A stretch of DNA of 64,000 nt from Pseudomonas sp. TH43 (lineage in GTDB: Bacteria > Pseudomonadota > Gammaproteobacteria > Pseudomonadales > Pseudomonadaceae): positions 1,844,501 through 1,908,500 of the forward strand of contig NZ_JAEKFI010000004.1 in NCBI RefSeq assembly GCF_016650635.1, in the 5' to 3' direction. This document shows positions 1 through 7,227 of the stretch, one piece after another. The notes under the pieces were generated by a model. It saw only the letters and a list, made by a program, of their open reading frames with translations. It made no database searches and was not told where the DNA came from. A program made the translations under genes and the position numbers. Within the stretch, counting starts at the first letter, position 1. Every line of letters starts with the position of its first letter.

Positions 1-1335
1 CGTGCGGTGAAATACAACCTCGAAGGCCGCCTGAAGATCATGGAGGAAGCGCTGGCCAAACGGCAGCTCGACCTCGCCAGTTTCGACATGTTGCCGCGCA
101 TGGCGCTGGACGCCGGTTACGTCGGACGCAACAACGTCAACGCTTCCAGCAGCCAGAGCGTGCGCACTGGCACCCAGTCTCTGGAACCGTCGACCTCGCA
201 GGATCGTGACCGCGACGTCGCCGACCTGACCATGGTCTGGAACGTCCTCGACTTCGGCGTCAGCTACATCAGCGCCAAGCAGCAGGGCGACCAGCGCCTG
301 ATCGTGCAGGAACGTCGGCGCAAGGTGATCAACACCATCGTCCAGGACGTGCGCTCGGCTTATTGGCGGGCGATGGCGGCCGAGCGTCTGCTCAAGCAGA
401 TCGACAGCCTGATGGCGCGGGTGCAGACCGCCCGTGACAACAGCCAGACCCTGAGTGATCAACGCATTGGCGATCCGGTGCAAGCGCTCGGTTATCAACG
501 TTCGCTGATCGAAGCCACGCGCCAACTCGAAGAGCAGCGCCGCGCCTTGTCGTTGGCGAAAACCGAACTGGCGACACTGATCAACCTGCCGTTGGGCACC
601 AACCTGACCCTGGCCACCGATGACGGTTATCAGATTCCCGAGCTCAAGGTCGATCTGGCCAAGCTTGAGCAAGAAGCCCTGACCAGTCGCCCGGAACTGC
701 GCGAGCAGGATTACCAGACGCGCATCAGCGCCGCCGAAACCCGCAAAGCCATGTTGCGTCTGTTGCCGGGCCTGGAGTTTTCTGCCGGTGGGCATTACGA
801 CAGCAACTCGTTCCTGGTCGAACAGGGCTGGGCCGACTACGGCGTCAAAATCACCTGGAATCTGTTCAGCGTGATTTCCGCTCCGGCGGCGATCAACGTC
901 GCCAAGGCCGGTGAGGAAGTCGCCACCGCACGGCGGCAGGCGATGTCGATTGCGGTGCTGGCACAGCTCTATGTGGCCAACGCCAACTATCAAGAAGCCC
1001 TGCGCCAGTTCAAGACCAACCAGCAACTGTCAGACATCGACGGGCAAATCGTCGGCCAATTGCGCAACCGTCATCAGGCTGCCGGTATTGGTGAACTGGA
1101 GTTGATTCAGGGTGAATTGAACAACCTGCAAGCTGATCTGCGCCGCGATCTGTCGTACGCCGATTTGCGCAACGCCTACGGCCAGATCTTCGCCAGCGCC
1201 GGCCTCGATCCTCTGCCGGATCAAGTGCAGTCAACTGAAGTGCAGTCGATTGCCACGGCACTGGCCAACCGCGAATCGGCGTGGGCAGCGGGGGATATTT
1301 CGGTGCCAGTGGTGGCCCATGCTCCGGCGCAATAA
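1..1335 (+). CDS. TolC-family outer-membrane export channel (5' partial)
   Basis: Outer-membrane channel subunit of a multi-component exporter. The frame is open from base 1 and the first residues (RAVKYNLEGR) look internal to the family, so start codon and signal peptide lie before the window; 444 residues are visible. Two long Ala/Gln/Leu-rich helical segments (roughly residues 80-190 and 290-400) surround strand-like stretches such as FSAGGHYDSNSF, the two-fold layout of TolC proteins. The end overlaps the APS kinase gene by 17 bases, so the four genes to 3641 are probably co-translated. It probably exports whatever the downstream enzymes modify; the substrate cannot be told from this window. 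The family is clear, the substrate class is inference. Confidence 0.85.
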   Translation, partial: RAVKYNLEGRLKIMEEALAKRQLDLASFDMLPRMALDAGYVGRNNVNASSSQSVRTGTQSLEPSTSQDRDRDVADLTMVWNVLDFGVSYISAKQQGDQRLIVQERRRKVINTIVQDVRSAYWRAMAAERLLKQIDSLMARVQTARDNSQTLSDQRIGDPVQALGYQRSLIEATRQLEEQRRALSLAKTELATLINLPLGTNLTLATDDGYQIPELKVDLAKLEQEALTSRPELREQDYQTRISAAETRKAMLRLLPGLEFSAGGHYDSNSFLVEQGWADYGVKITWNLFSVISAPAAINVAKAGEEVATARRQAMSIAVLAQLYVANANYQEALRQFKTNQQLSDIDGQIVGQLRNRHQAAGIGELELIQGELNNLQADLRRDLSYADLRNAYGQIFASAGLDPLPDQVQSTEVQSIATALANRESAWAAGDISVPVVAHAPAQ

Positions 1336-1927
1336 TGATCTGCTGGCACCGAGCGCCAGCGTCAGCCGCACGCAACGCGAGGCCCGTAACGGCCATCGCG
1401 GTGCGGCGATTCTGCTGACGGGGCTACCGGCGGCGGGCAAATCGACGCTGGCGCAAGCGCTGCACGCCGAGTTGTTTGAACGAGGTGTGCAAAGCGTGGT
1501 GCTCGACGGGGATGGTTTGCGTGTCGGCCTAAATCGCGATCTGGGATTCACCGATGCGGATCGGCTGGAAAACATTCGCCGCGCCAGCGAGTTGGCGGCG
1601 TTGCTGGTGGAAAACGGACAGATCGTGATTCTGGCGATGATCGCGCCGCTGCCAGAGTTGCGCGACGTGTTCGCCCGCCGTTTGGGTGAGGACTATCGCG
1701 AAGTCTGGTGCAGCGCAGCATTGGCGGTGTGCGAGCAGCGCGACCCGAAGGGGCATTACGCCCGGGCGCGACGCGGTGAACTGCCTGGGTTTACCGGGGT
1801 GTCGGCGCCGTACGAGCCACCGTTGCACGCATCTTTGGTGGTTGACACCGGCGCGCAATCGGTCGAAGCCTGCCTTGATCGCCTGCTGACCTGGCTCGGC
1901 GAATGTTCGGTGTTGCCACACGCATGA
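1319..1927 (+). CDS. cysC: Adenylylsulfate (APS) kinase
   Basis: Phosphorylates APS to PAPS, the sulfuryl donor, in the cytoplasm. A Walker A motif (GLPAAGKST) lies near residues 35-43. The APS-kinase signatures LDGDGLR and DRLENIRRASE follow, then DPKGHYARARRGELPGFTG, which matches the lid/APS-binding region. At 202 aa it is the normal length of a stand-alone kinase and is not fused to a sulfurylase. The start chosen is the ATG inside the end of the TolC gene; its stop overlaps the next start (ATGA). Location beside a sulfotransferase, away from cysteine-synthesis genes, suggests it feeds PAPS to a dedicated sulfation reaction rather than to assimilation. No ATP sulfurylase is visible here. 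Confidence 0.9.
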   Translation: MLRRNNDLLAPSASVSRTQREARNGHRGAAILLTGLPAAGKSTLAQALHAELFERGVQSVVLDGDGLRVGLNRDLGFTDADRLENIRRASELAALLVENGQIVILAMIAPLPELRDVFARRLGEDYREVWCSAALAVCEQRDPKGHYARARRGELPGFTGVSAPYEPPLHASLVVDTGAQSVEACLDRLLTWLGECSVLPHA

Positions 1928-2709
1928 GCCGACCGGCGTTTTCGCGTCTGCCGGTGACGGTGGATTTGCCGCTGTTGTTGCGGGCACTGGCGGCGATTGC
2001 CGATGACGCTTGGCGCAGTCACTTCAATACCGATTACTTTTCGGGAGACTGGAGCGGCGTGGCGCTGATTTCGGCGGCCGATGCACTGACCGAGTTATCC
2101 CCCGGACGCGGCTCGCCGCTGTGTCGCGCACCGTGGTTGCTGGATGATCGCTGGCAACAAGGGCTGCGCGATCTGCCGTTGAAAATCGTCAGTGCACGCT
2201 TGTTACGTCTGGGGCCGGGTGGACGGATTCACGAACATCGGGACTACGATCTCGATGGCCCGGACGCCGATCTGCGCCTGCACATCCCGTTGCTCAGCCC
2301 GCCCGAGGTGGATTTCTGGCTCGATGGCCAGCGCATCCCGATGAGGGCGGGGGAATGCTGGTTTCTCGATCTGGCGCGAGCGCATCGCGTGGACAACCGC
2401 GATACATCGGCGCGGGTTCATCTGGTCCTCGACTGCCGGCCCGATGCGTGGCTGGAACAGTGGATTGCCGAGGGCTTGGCGAGTACCCCTGAACCGCAGT
2501 TGGCCGAGTCGACATTGCAGTGTTTTCAACGGCTGGTCGCCAAGGATGCTTCGCTGTCGCGTGTCTTGCGGGAGCTGCACGATCCTGAACAGTTCATCAC
2601 CCAAACCCTGAAGTTGGCTGCCGCACAAGGCTTGCCGTTCTCGCGCGAAGAACTTCGCGCGGCGATGCGCAACGGTCGCCGGCAATGGAATGAACAATGG
2701 CACGGCTGA
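1924..2709 (+). CDS. Aspartyl/asparaginyl beta-hydroxylase-like oxygenase
   Basis: Putative Fe(II)/2-oxoglutarate-dependent oxygenase of 261 aa. Residues about 85-170 carry the family pattern: LRLGPGGRIHEHRDYD (first His and Asp of the iron site), HIPLLSP, then GECWFLDLARAHRVDN (second His) and RVHLVLDC with the conserved Arg. The segment after residue 170 has no domain I recognise. The start is the ATG overlapping the cysC stop. The next gene begins inside its last 13 bases. Family members hydroxylate Asp/Asn side chains in proteins or peptides, and the pairing with a sulfotransferase suggests hydroxylation before O-sulfation. That link is inference; the domain call is firm. Confidence 0.8.
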   Translation: MSRPAFSRLPVTVDLPLLLRALAAIADDAWRSHFNTDYFSGDWSGVALISAADALTELSPGRGSPLCRAPWLLDDRWQQGLRDLPLKIVSARLLRLGPGGRIHEHRDYDLDGPDADLRLHIPLLSPPEVDFWLDGQRIPMRAGECWFLDLARAHRVDNRDTSARVHLVLDCRPDAWLEQWIAEGLASTPEPQLAESTLQCFQRLVAKDASLSRVLRELHDPEQFITQTLKLAAAQGLPFSREELRAAMRNGRRQWNEQWHG

Positions 2710-3641
2710 ATTTCGATGGCTGGTTGCCGATTCGTGTCTGGCCGGTTGCCGGGCAGTGGCAGGTGGACTGGTGCTGGTTTGGTGACAGGCCGTTGCACCA
2801 GCCGTTTTTCCGCGACGCGGTCGACGATGCACTGCGCCTGCCGTTCAATCAGGCTTTCCGTCGGCAGACACCGCTGTCGGCACTCAGCGATTGGCACGCG
2901 CAGAGTCCGGGTTTGGCGCCAAGCGCTTTCATTCTGCACGCCTCGCGCTGTGGTTCGACGCTGATCAGTCAGATGCTCGCGCAACTCGACGATCACATCG
3001 TGATATCCGAACCGCCACCGCTGGATGCGTTGTTGCGCAGCGATTTGCCTGCCCCGCAAAAACAGGCGGCGATCTGTGGATTGCTCTCGGCCTACGGGCA
3101 GCGACGGCGCGGTGTCGAGCAGCGACTGGTGATCAAGCTCGACGCCTGGAACATCGGCGAATGGCCGCGGTTGCAGGAATGTTTTGCGGATACGCCGTGG
3201 CTGTTTGTGTATCGCGATCCATTGGAAATCGCCGTCTCCCATTTGCGCCGCCCGGGCATGCACATGGTGCCGGGCATGCTTGGTGACTGCGTGCTGGAGG
3301 ACGGTTTGCCGTTCGCAGGTCGCGAGGATTTCATCGCCCGACGCTTGGGCCGGTTGCTTGAGGCCGGATTGGCGCATTGCCGCGATTCGGGCGGGCTGCC
3401 GGTGAATTACAGCGAGTTGCCAGATGCAATGGCGGGGCAGTTGGGGCGGTTTTTTCGCCTGGATGATGTACAGCGTCAGCAGGTGTTTGCGGCGGTGGAT
3501 TTACACGCGAAGCAGCCGTCGCAATCCTTCGTTGCCGATGGTGAAGACAAGCGTCGTGAGGCTTCGGCGTTGATGAAAGAGCGAGTGCGTCATTTTGCTC
3601 AGCGTTGTTTTGTGGATCTGGAGTTGCTGCGCAACTCATGA
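2697..3641 (+). CDS. PAPS-dependent sulfotransferase family protein
   Basis: Transfers a sulfuryl group from PAPS to an acceptor. The 5'-phosphosulfate loop is visible as HASRCGSTLISQ near residues 82-93, and the 3'-phosphate-binding segment as FVYRDPLEIAVSH near 170-182. At 314 aa it fits bacterial sulfotransferases. There is no signal peptide or membrane segment, so it is cytoplasmic. The first 75 residues (LNFDGWLPIRVWPV onward) are not part of the core fold and may bind the acceptor. It ends the operon; an inverted repeat follows directly. With cysC in the same operon, PAPS is made and consumed locally. The acceptor is unknown; a secreted peptide or glycan is possible. Confidence 0.8.
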   Translation: MARLNFDGWLPIRVWPVAGQWQVDWCWFGDRPLHQPFFRDAVDDALRLPFNQAFRRQTPLSALSDWHAQSPGLAPSAFILHASRCGSTLISQMLAQLDDHIVISEPPPLDALLRSDLPAPQKQAAICGLLSAYGQRRRGVEQRLVIKLDAWNIGEWPRLQECFADTPWLFVYRDPLEIAVSHLRRPGMHMVPGMLGDCVLEDGLPFAGREDFIARRLGRLLEAGLAHCRDSGGLPVNYSELPDAMAGQLGRFFRLDDVQRQQVFAAVDLHAKQPSQSFVADGEDKRREASALMKERVRHFAQRCFVDLELLRNS

Positions 3642-3706
3642 AAGATCGCAGCCTTCGGCAGCGCCTGCACGTGTCCCTGTAGGATTTGCCGAAGGCTGCG
3701 ATCTTT
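3641..3706. repeat. REP-like inverted repeat (GATCGCAGCC type)
   Basis: Arms AAAGATCGCAGCCTTCGGCA and its near-complement TGCCGAAGGCTGCGATCTTT face each other across about 25 bases. It lies between the convergent sulfotransferase and slipin genes and overlaps the sulfotransferase stop region. The same arm sequence recurs at 21029, 48824, 52618 and 56683, so it is a dispersed family and may also end transcription here. Confidence 0.75.
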
Positions 3707-3712
3707 TGCTTT

Positions 3713-4471
3713 TCAGGATTTTCCGGACAGATCCGCCATCCCTTTAAGTAATTCGATCGGCAGTGGGAAGACAATCGTCGAACTCTTGTCCCCGGCAATC
3801 GAACTCAACGTCTGCATGTAGCGCAACTGCATGGCGCCAGGCTGCCGCCCGAGCATTTCAGCCGCCTGCATGAGTTTTTCCGACGCCTGCAATTCGCCCT
3901 CGGCGTGGATCACCTTGGCCCGTCGTTCGCGTTCGGCTTCAGCCTGTTTGGCGATGGCCCGCACCATCGATTCGTTGAGGTCGACGTGCTTGATTTCGAC
4001 GTTGGCAACCTTGATGCCCCAGGCGTCAGTCTGTGCATCGAGCACTTGCTGGATGTCGATGTTCAACTGTTCACGCTCTGCCAACAGCTCATCCAGTTCA
4101 TGCTTGCCAAGCACCGCGCGTAACGTCGTCTGCGCCAGTTGGCTGGTGGCGGAAAGAAAATCCTCGACCTGAATAATCGCCTTCTGCGGATCGAGCACGC
4201 GGAAATAAAGCACCGCGTTGACCTTGACCGAGACGTTGTCGCGGGTGATCACGTCTTGCGGCGGTACGTCGAGGACGACGGTGCGCAGGTCGACCCGAAC
4301 CATTTGCTGCACCACCGGAATCAGCAGGATCAATCCGGGCCCTTTGACCTGCCAGAACCGCCCGAGCTGGAACACCACGCCGCGTTCGTATTCGCGCAGG
4401 ATGCGGAACGTCGACCCGGCCAGGGCAATCACCAATAACAGCAGCGCAACAAAACCTATTTGCAGACCCAT
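3713..4471 (-). CDS. Slipin (SPFH/band 7 family) membrane protein
   Basis: Stomatin/slipin-like protein of 252 aa that anchors in the inner membrane and forms scaffolding oligomers. One N-terminal membrane segment (GFVALLLLVIALAG) is followed by the SPFH core: YERGVVFQLGRF, GPGLILLIP, VDLRTVVLDVPPQDVITRDNVSVKVNA. A charged helix then includes EAERERRAKVIHAEGE. The ATG used lies just after the nfeD stop; an alternative GTG at 4477 would overlap that stop. Slipins are known to pair with NfeD, whose gene directly precedes this one. A role in membrane microdomains or FtsH-type protease control is family knowledge, not shown here. Confidence 0.88.
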   Translation of the reverse strand: MGLQIGFVALLLLVIALAGSTFRILREYERGVVFQLGRFWQVKGPGLILLIPVVQQMVRVDLRTVVLDVPPQDVITRDNVSVKVNAVLYFRVLDPQKAIIQVEDFLSATSQLAQTTLRAVLGKHELDELLAEREQLNIDIQQVLDAQTDAWGIKVANVEIKHVDLNESMVRAIAKQAEAERERRAKVIHAEGELQASEKLMQAAEMLGRQPGAMQLRYMQTLSSIAGDKSSTIVFPLPIELLKGMADLSGKS

Positions 4472-4473
4472 GA

Positions 4474-5004
4474 TCACTCTCCGAGCGGCGCCGCGTCAGC
4501 CGCGGCCACTTGCAGCAACAATCCCTTGCGAGCCACCACGCGCACCGATTGCCCGGTTTGCAGCGGTGTGGCGCTGAGCACTTGCCAGCGCTCGCCTTGC
4601 AGTTGTACCCAGCCATTGCGCGCATCGCCCGGTTGCACGTTGGTGATCGCCGTCACGCTGCCGAGCAGGCCGGCATCGCCACTGACGGCGTGGCGCGGGC
4701 GGGTTTTCAGGGCACGAATGACTAAAGCCATCAACAACAAGGCGCTGATCAGGCCGAGGCCGATCATCATTGGCACCGGCAATTCGGCGTTGCTCAGAAT
4801 CAGCGCGCCGATGACGAACATGATGATCCCGCCCAGACCGATCACGCCGTAATTGGGCAGGGCGGCTTCGGCGATCAGGAAAACGATGCCCAACGTAATC
4901 AGCCACAGCCCTATCGGGCTCATGGCTGGCAACGGCGTGTCGGCAGCGAGTACCGATCCGCTGATCAGGAGTAACAAGGCAAACGCACAACATCGGCTGT
5001 TCAC
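4474..5004 (-). CDS. NfeD family membrane protein
   Basis: Partner protein of slipin, 176 aa. I chose a GTG start because GGAGG sits six bases before it and the product then opens with a good signal peptide (NSRCCAFALLLLISGSVLAA); an upstream ATG at 5025 is possible. Three to four membrane segments follow (LWLITLGIVFLIAEAAL, GLGGIIMFVIGALIL, MIGLGLISALLLMALVI). A C-terminal OB-fold-like NfeD domain follows (about residues 110-170, including GLLGSVTAITNVQPGDARNG and GQSVRVVARKGLLLQV). It lacks the N-terminal serine-protease domain of long NfeD proteins, so it is the short form. It forms an operon with the slipin gene at two-base spacing. Confidence 0.87.
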   Translation of the reverse strand: MNSRCCAFALLLLISGSVLAADTPLPAMSPIGLWLITLGIVFLIAEAALPNYGVIGLGGIIMFVIGALILSNAELPVPMMIGLGLISALLLMALVIRALKTRPRHAVSGDAGLLGSVTAITNVQPGDARNGWVQLQGERWQVLSATPLQTGQSVRVVARKGLLLQVAAADAAPLGE

Positions 5005-5178
5005 GTGACCCTCCGCGAGAGTCATGACTGGTTCTTTCAGTCTAGTTGAGGGTTGCGCTGGATGAATTTTGATCAATGTGCGGATGTGTCCGGTGAGCGG
5101 ATTTCCCTTCGTCGGTGGCCCGTCGAACTAGACTCAAAGACACAGGAACAAACGTTCAGCGCAATACCGAGGTGCATC

Positions 5179-5640
5179 ATGCGTATGGCCAAAAAAGTGC
5201 AAGGCAGCCTGACTCGGGCGCATTGCGAGTACGACATCCTCGCCCATCCGCACTCGTCCAGCAGTCTGGAAACCGCCCGCGTTTCCGGGGTTCCGGCCGA
5301 GCGGGTGGCGAAATCGGTGATCCTCGACGATCACCACGGGCATTTCCTGATGGCCGTTCTGCCGGCCAGCCGTCACCTGGACTTGAGCAAGGTGCGTAGC
5401 AGCGGCGAGTGGCAGATCACCCGCGAAAGCAACCTGGCGCACATCTTCGACGACTGCGAGCGCGGCGCGGTGCCGCCGCTGGGAGATTCCTACGGGCTGG
5501 ACATGGTCATCGACCCGCTGCTGACCCGTCAGCAAGACATCTATCTGGAGGCCGGCAATCATCACAATCTGCTGCACATGAGCATGCCCGAGTTTCTGAA
5601 AATGGTGCCGCATGCCGAGGTGCGGGAGTTGAGTCATTAG
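5179..5640 (+). CDS. YbaK/EbsC-type aminoacyl-tRNA deacylase
   Basis: Probable trans-editing enzyme that hydrolyses mischarged aminoacyl-tRNA in the cytoplasm. The 153-aa protein is one YbaK/ProX domain: ETARVSGVPAERVAKSVIL contains the conserved lysine of the family, with LMAVLPASRHLDL and the GAVPPLGDSYGLDMVIDPLL loop downstream. The ATG chosen has GAGG nine bases upstream, and the frame can be extended upstream only through unconserved sequence. The gene stands alone, transcribed away from nfeD. The exact tRNA specificity (Cys-Pro, Ala-Pro or other) cannot be read from the sequence. Confidence 0.85.
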   Translation: MRMAKKVQGSLTRAHCEYDILAHPHSSSSLETARVSGVPAERVAKSVILDDHHGHFLMAVLPASRHLDLSKVRSSGEWQITRESNLAHIFDDCERGAVPPLGDSYGLDMVIDPLLTRQQDIYLEAGNHHNLLHMSMPEFLKMVPHAEVRELSH

Positions 5641-5665
5641 GTTTTTCAGCGCCAGTGCTGACGCC

Positions 5666-5757
5666 ATCGCGAGCAGGCTCGCTCCCACATGGATTTTCAT
5701 GTGAACACAAAAACGTGAGCACCCAAGGTCTCCTGTGGGAGCGAGCCTGCTCGCGAA
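5666..5757. repeat. REP/BIME pair (GCGAGCAGGCTCGCTCCCAC type)
   Basis: Two inverted copies of a Pseudomonas REP, ATCGCGAGCAGGCTCGCTCCCAC and its complement GTGGGAGCGAGCCTGCTCGCGA, separated by about 45 bases between ybaK and the DUF2789 gene. Each arm is itself a small hairpin. The same element recurs at 12584. Confidence 0.9.
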
Positions 5758-5794
5758 TAATCTTCCAAACACCCCATATTGAAGGAGCTCAGCA

Positions 5795-6040
5795 ATGGAA
5801 CAACCAACCCACAGCCTCCCATCCCTCTTCAAACAACTCGGCCTGGACAATGACCCGACCAGCATCGACCAATTCATCGCCACCCATTCGCCGCTGAAAC
5901 CCGAGCTGCATTTGGCGGACGCGTTTTTCTGGTCGAAGAGTCAGGCGGATTTTTTGCGTGACGAGATTCTCGATGATGCCGATTGGGCGGAGGTGGTGGA
6001 TCAGTTGAATGTGTTGTTGCGGAAGGGGCGGGCGGGCTAG
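5795..6040 (+). CDS. DUF2789 domain protein
   Basis: Small soluble protein of 81 aa that matches the DUF2789 family over its whole length (SLPSLFKQLGLDNDP, then a run ending LRDEILDDADWAEVVDQLN). The start ATG follows GGAGC at suitable spacing. No signal peptide or membrane segment is seen. The function of the family is unknown. It stands alone between a REP pair and the convergent toxin-antitoxin operon. Confidence 0.8.
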   Translation: MEQPTHSLPSLFKQLGLDNDPTSIDQFIATHSPLKPELHLADAFFWSKSQADFLRDEILDDADWAEVVDQLNVLLRKGRAG

Positions 6041-6043
6041 CTA

Positions 6044-6325
6044 CTAAGTGGGAAAAGGCCAGGTCCGCGCCGTGTGAACCAGTGTCAGTATCCAGATCAC
6101 ATCGTGATTCGGTTGGTAGACAAGACGATAACTTGGGTGGGGTATTAGTTCGCGAGTGCCCGCAATTATTCCGACGGGGCCAATTTTGGGGTTTTGGGAT
6201 ATTCGGGAAACCGCTTCAGTGAAGCGGCGATCCATCTCGAGGGCTGCTTTTGGGTTTGCTGCGTGGAGGTAGTCCCAAATATTTTCACGGTCCTGTACTG
6301 CCCTTTTCGTCCAGATAATCCTCAT
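6044..6325 (-). CDS. RelE/ParE-family toxin
   Basis: Toxin of a type II toxin-antitoxin pair, 93 aa. The ParE/RelE fold is recognisable from IIWTKRAVQDRENIWDYLHAANPKAA (N-terminal helices), then KIGPVGIIAGTRELIPHPSYRLVYQ and the ending DVIWILTLVHTARTWP, with the Arg/Tyr pattern of the C-terminal sheet. Its start overlaps the end of the antitoxin gene by four bases, the usual antitoxin-first order. ParE members poison gyrase and RelE members cut mRNA; the sequence is closer to ParE but this is not certain. It ends three bases after the stop of the convergent DUF2789 gene. Confidence 0.87.
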   Translation of the reverse strand: MRIIWTKRAVQDRENIWDYLHAANPKAALEMDRRFTEAVSRISQNPKIGPVGIIAGTRELIPHPSYRLVYQPNHDVIWILTLVHTARTWPFPT

Positions 6326-6600
6326 CCTTGATTTTCTACCTGCCTGCGCCTGACGGCGAATTGTGCTTCAACTTCTTCGTTAGACATACCGTCACCGGCA
6401 GACATTGATTCTCGTGCAAGGTCGACTTTGCGTTGTAAAAAGATTTCGTACTCTCGGGCTTCCTGTTGAGTCCGAACAAACTGACGCATCATTTCTCGCA
6501 TGATCTGCGAAGCGGGACGATGTGAGGCTTCTGCCTCAGCCATGAATTGCTCGCGCAGTTCAGGCTCAAGTTTCATTGTAAAAACAGCTTGTTTTGTCAT
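6322..6600 (-). CDS. Ribbon-helix-helix antitoxin
   Basis: Antitoxin of the ParE-like toxin, 92 aa. The N-terminus (AVFTMKLEPELREQFMAEAEASHRPASQIMREMMRQF) is a ribbon-helix-helix DNA-binding domain of the CopG/ParD type. The charged remainder, including EEVEAQFAVRRRQVENQG, would wrap the toxin and is typically unstructured and protease-sensitive. It is the first gene of the operon. A 32-base near-perfect palindrome lies directly upstream and is the obvious autoregulatory operator. Confidence 0.87.
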   Translation of the reverse strand: MTKQAVFTMKLEPELREQFMAEAEASHRPASQIMREMMRQFVRTQQEAREYEIFLQRKVDLARESMSAGDGMSNEEVEAQFAVRRRQVENQG

Positions 6601-6621
6601 TTTGATTCCTTGAAATGCTCC

Positions 6622-6653
6622 GGTACTAACGAGGTATATACATCGTTAGTACC
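6622..6653 (-). promoter_or_regulatory. Palindromic operator of the toxin-antitoxin operon
   Basis: Eleven-base arms GGTACTAACGA and TCGTTAGTACC flank a GTATATAC core, giving a 32-base palindrome with one mismatched symmetrical pair. It sits 22 bases upstream of the antitoxin start. Dimeric ribbon-helix-helix antitoxins bind such sites; binding here is inferred from symmetry and position. Confidence 0.7.
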
Positions 6654-6742
6654 CATTTAGGAACTCTGAGTCGCTGCTTACGACCAACGGGTAGATTTGT
6701 TTCAAAACTTGACTGATTTTCCCCTCCAATGCGATATTGATA

Positions 6743-6756
6743 GTTAGCAAACTAAC
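6743..6756 (+). promoter_or_regulatory. Likely MarR operator (GTTAG-N4-CTAAC)
   Basis: Perfect inverted repeat GTTAG-CAAA-CTAAC ending four bases before the marR-like start codon. TTAG-N4-CTAA half-sites are typical of MarR-family operators, and its position would block transcription or initiation of the regulator and the efflux operon. Autoregulation is inferred. Confidence 0.6.
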
Positions 6757-6759
6757 AGT

Positions 6760-7227
6760 GTGCATTTCCCCGTGCCAGATTCCCTCGACGCTCTCCAGAT
6801 GAATATCAGCAGTGCCATGGTGGTGGCCGCCAGGCATTGGCGGAAGATCTGCCAGACCACGCTGGTCAACTATGGAATCTCCGAAGCCTGCGCCGTGCCG
6901 TTGTTGATGATCGGGCGGTTGGGCGAGGGCGTGCGGCAGGTGCAGGTGGCGCAAGCAGCCGGGATGGAGAGTCCGTCGCTGGTGCGTCTGCTCGATCAGT
7001 TGTGTCATTCGGGTTACGTCTGCCGTACCGAAGATGCGCACGATCGCCGGGCCAAGTGCTTGAGCCTGACCGACAGCGGTCGTGAACTGGTGCAGGCCGT
7101 CGAGATCGAACTGGTGCGCTTGCGTCACGAGGTGCTTGAAGGCATCGATCAAAGCGATCTGGAAGCTACGCTTCGGGTACTCAGAGCTTTTGAGGCGGCC
7201 AATCCGCCAGTGGTGGTCAATTCTTGA
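6760..7227 (+). CDS. MarR family transcriptional regulator
   Basis: Ligand-responsive repressor of 155 aa with the winged-helix MarR fold. The recognition region is VQVAQAAGMESPSLVRLLDQLCHSGYV and the wing DRRAKCLSLTDSGRELV. The GTG start follows a palindromic operator; an internal ATG at 6799 is an alternative that would drop the first 13 residues. Its stop overlaps the TTG start of the FUSC gene, so regulator and pump are one transcript. It probably represses the operon until a phenolic or lipophilic acid is bound; the ligand is unknown. Confidence 0.88.
   Translation: MHFPVPDSLDALQMNISSAMVVAARHWRKICQTTLVNYGISEACAVPLLMIGRLGEGVRQVQVAQAAGMESPSLVRLLDQLCHSGYVCRTEDAHDRRAKCLSLTDSGRELVQAVEIELVRLRHEVLEGIDQSDLEATLRVLRAFEAANPPVVVNS

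Noticed and set aside
1010..1396. A minus-strand frame across the TolC-cysC junction.
   Set aside because: It overlaps two conserved plus-strand genes, lacks a ribosome-binding site and shows no recognisable domain.
3641..3706. Possible small RNA gene between the sulfotransferase and slipin genes.
   Set aside because: The same hairpin family recurs at several operon ends, so it is a REP-like repeat; no promoter is seen.
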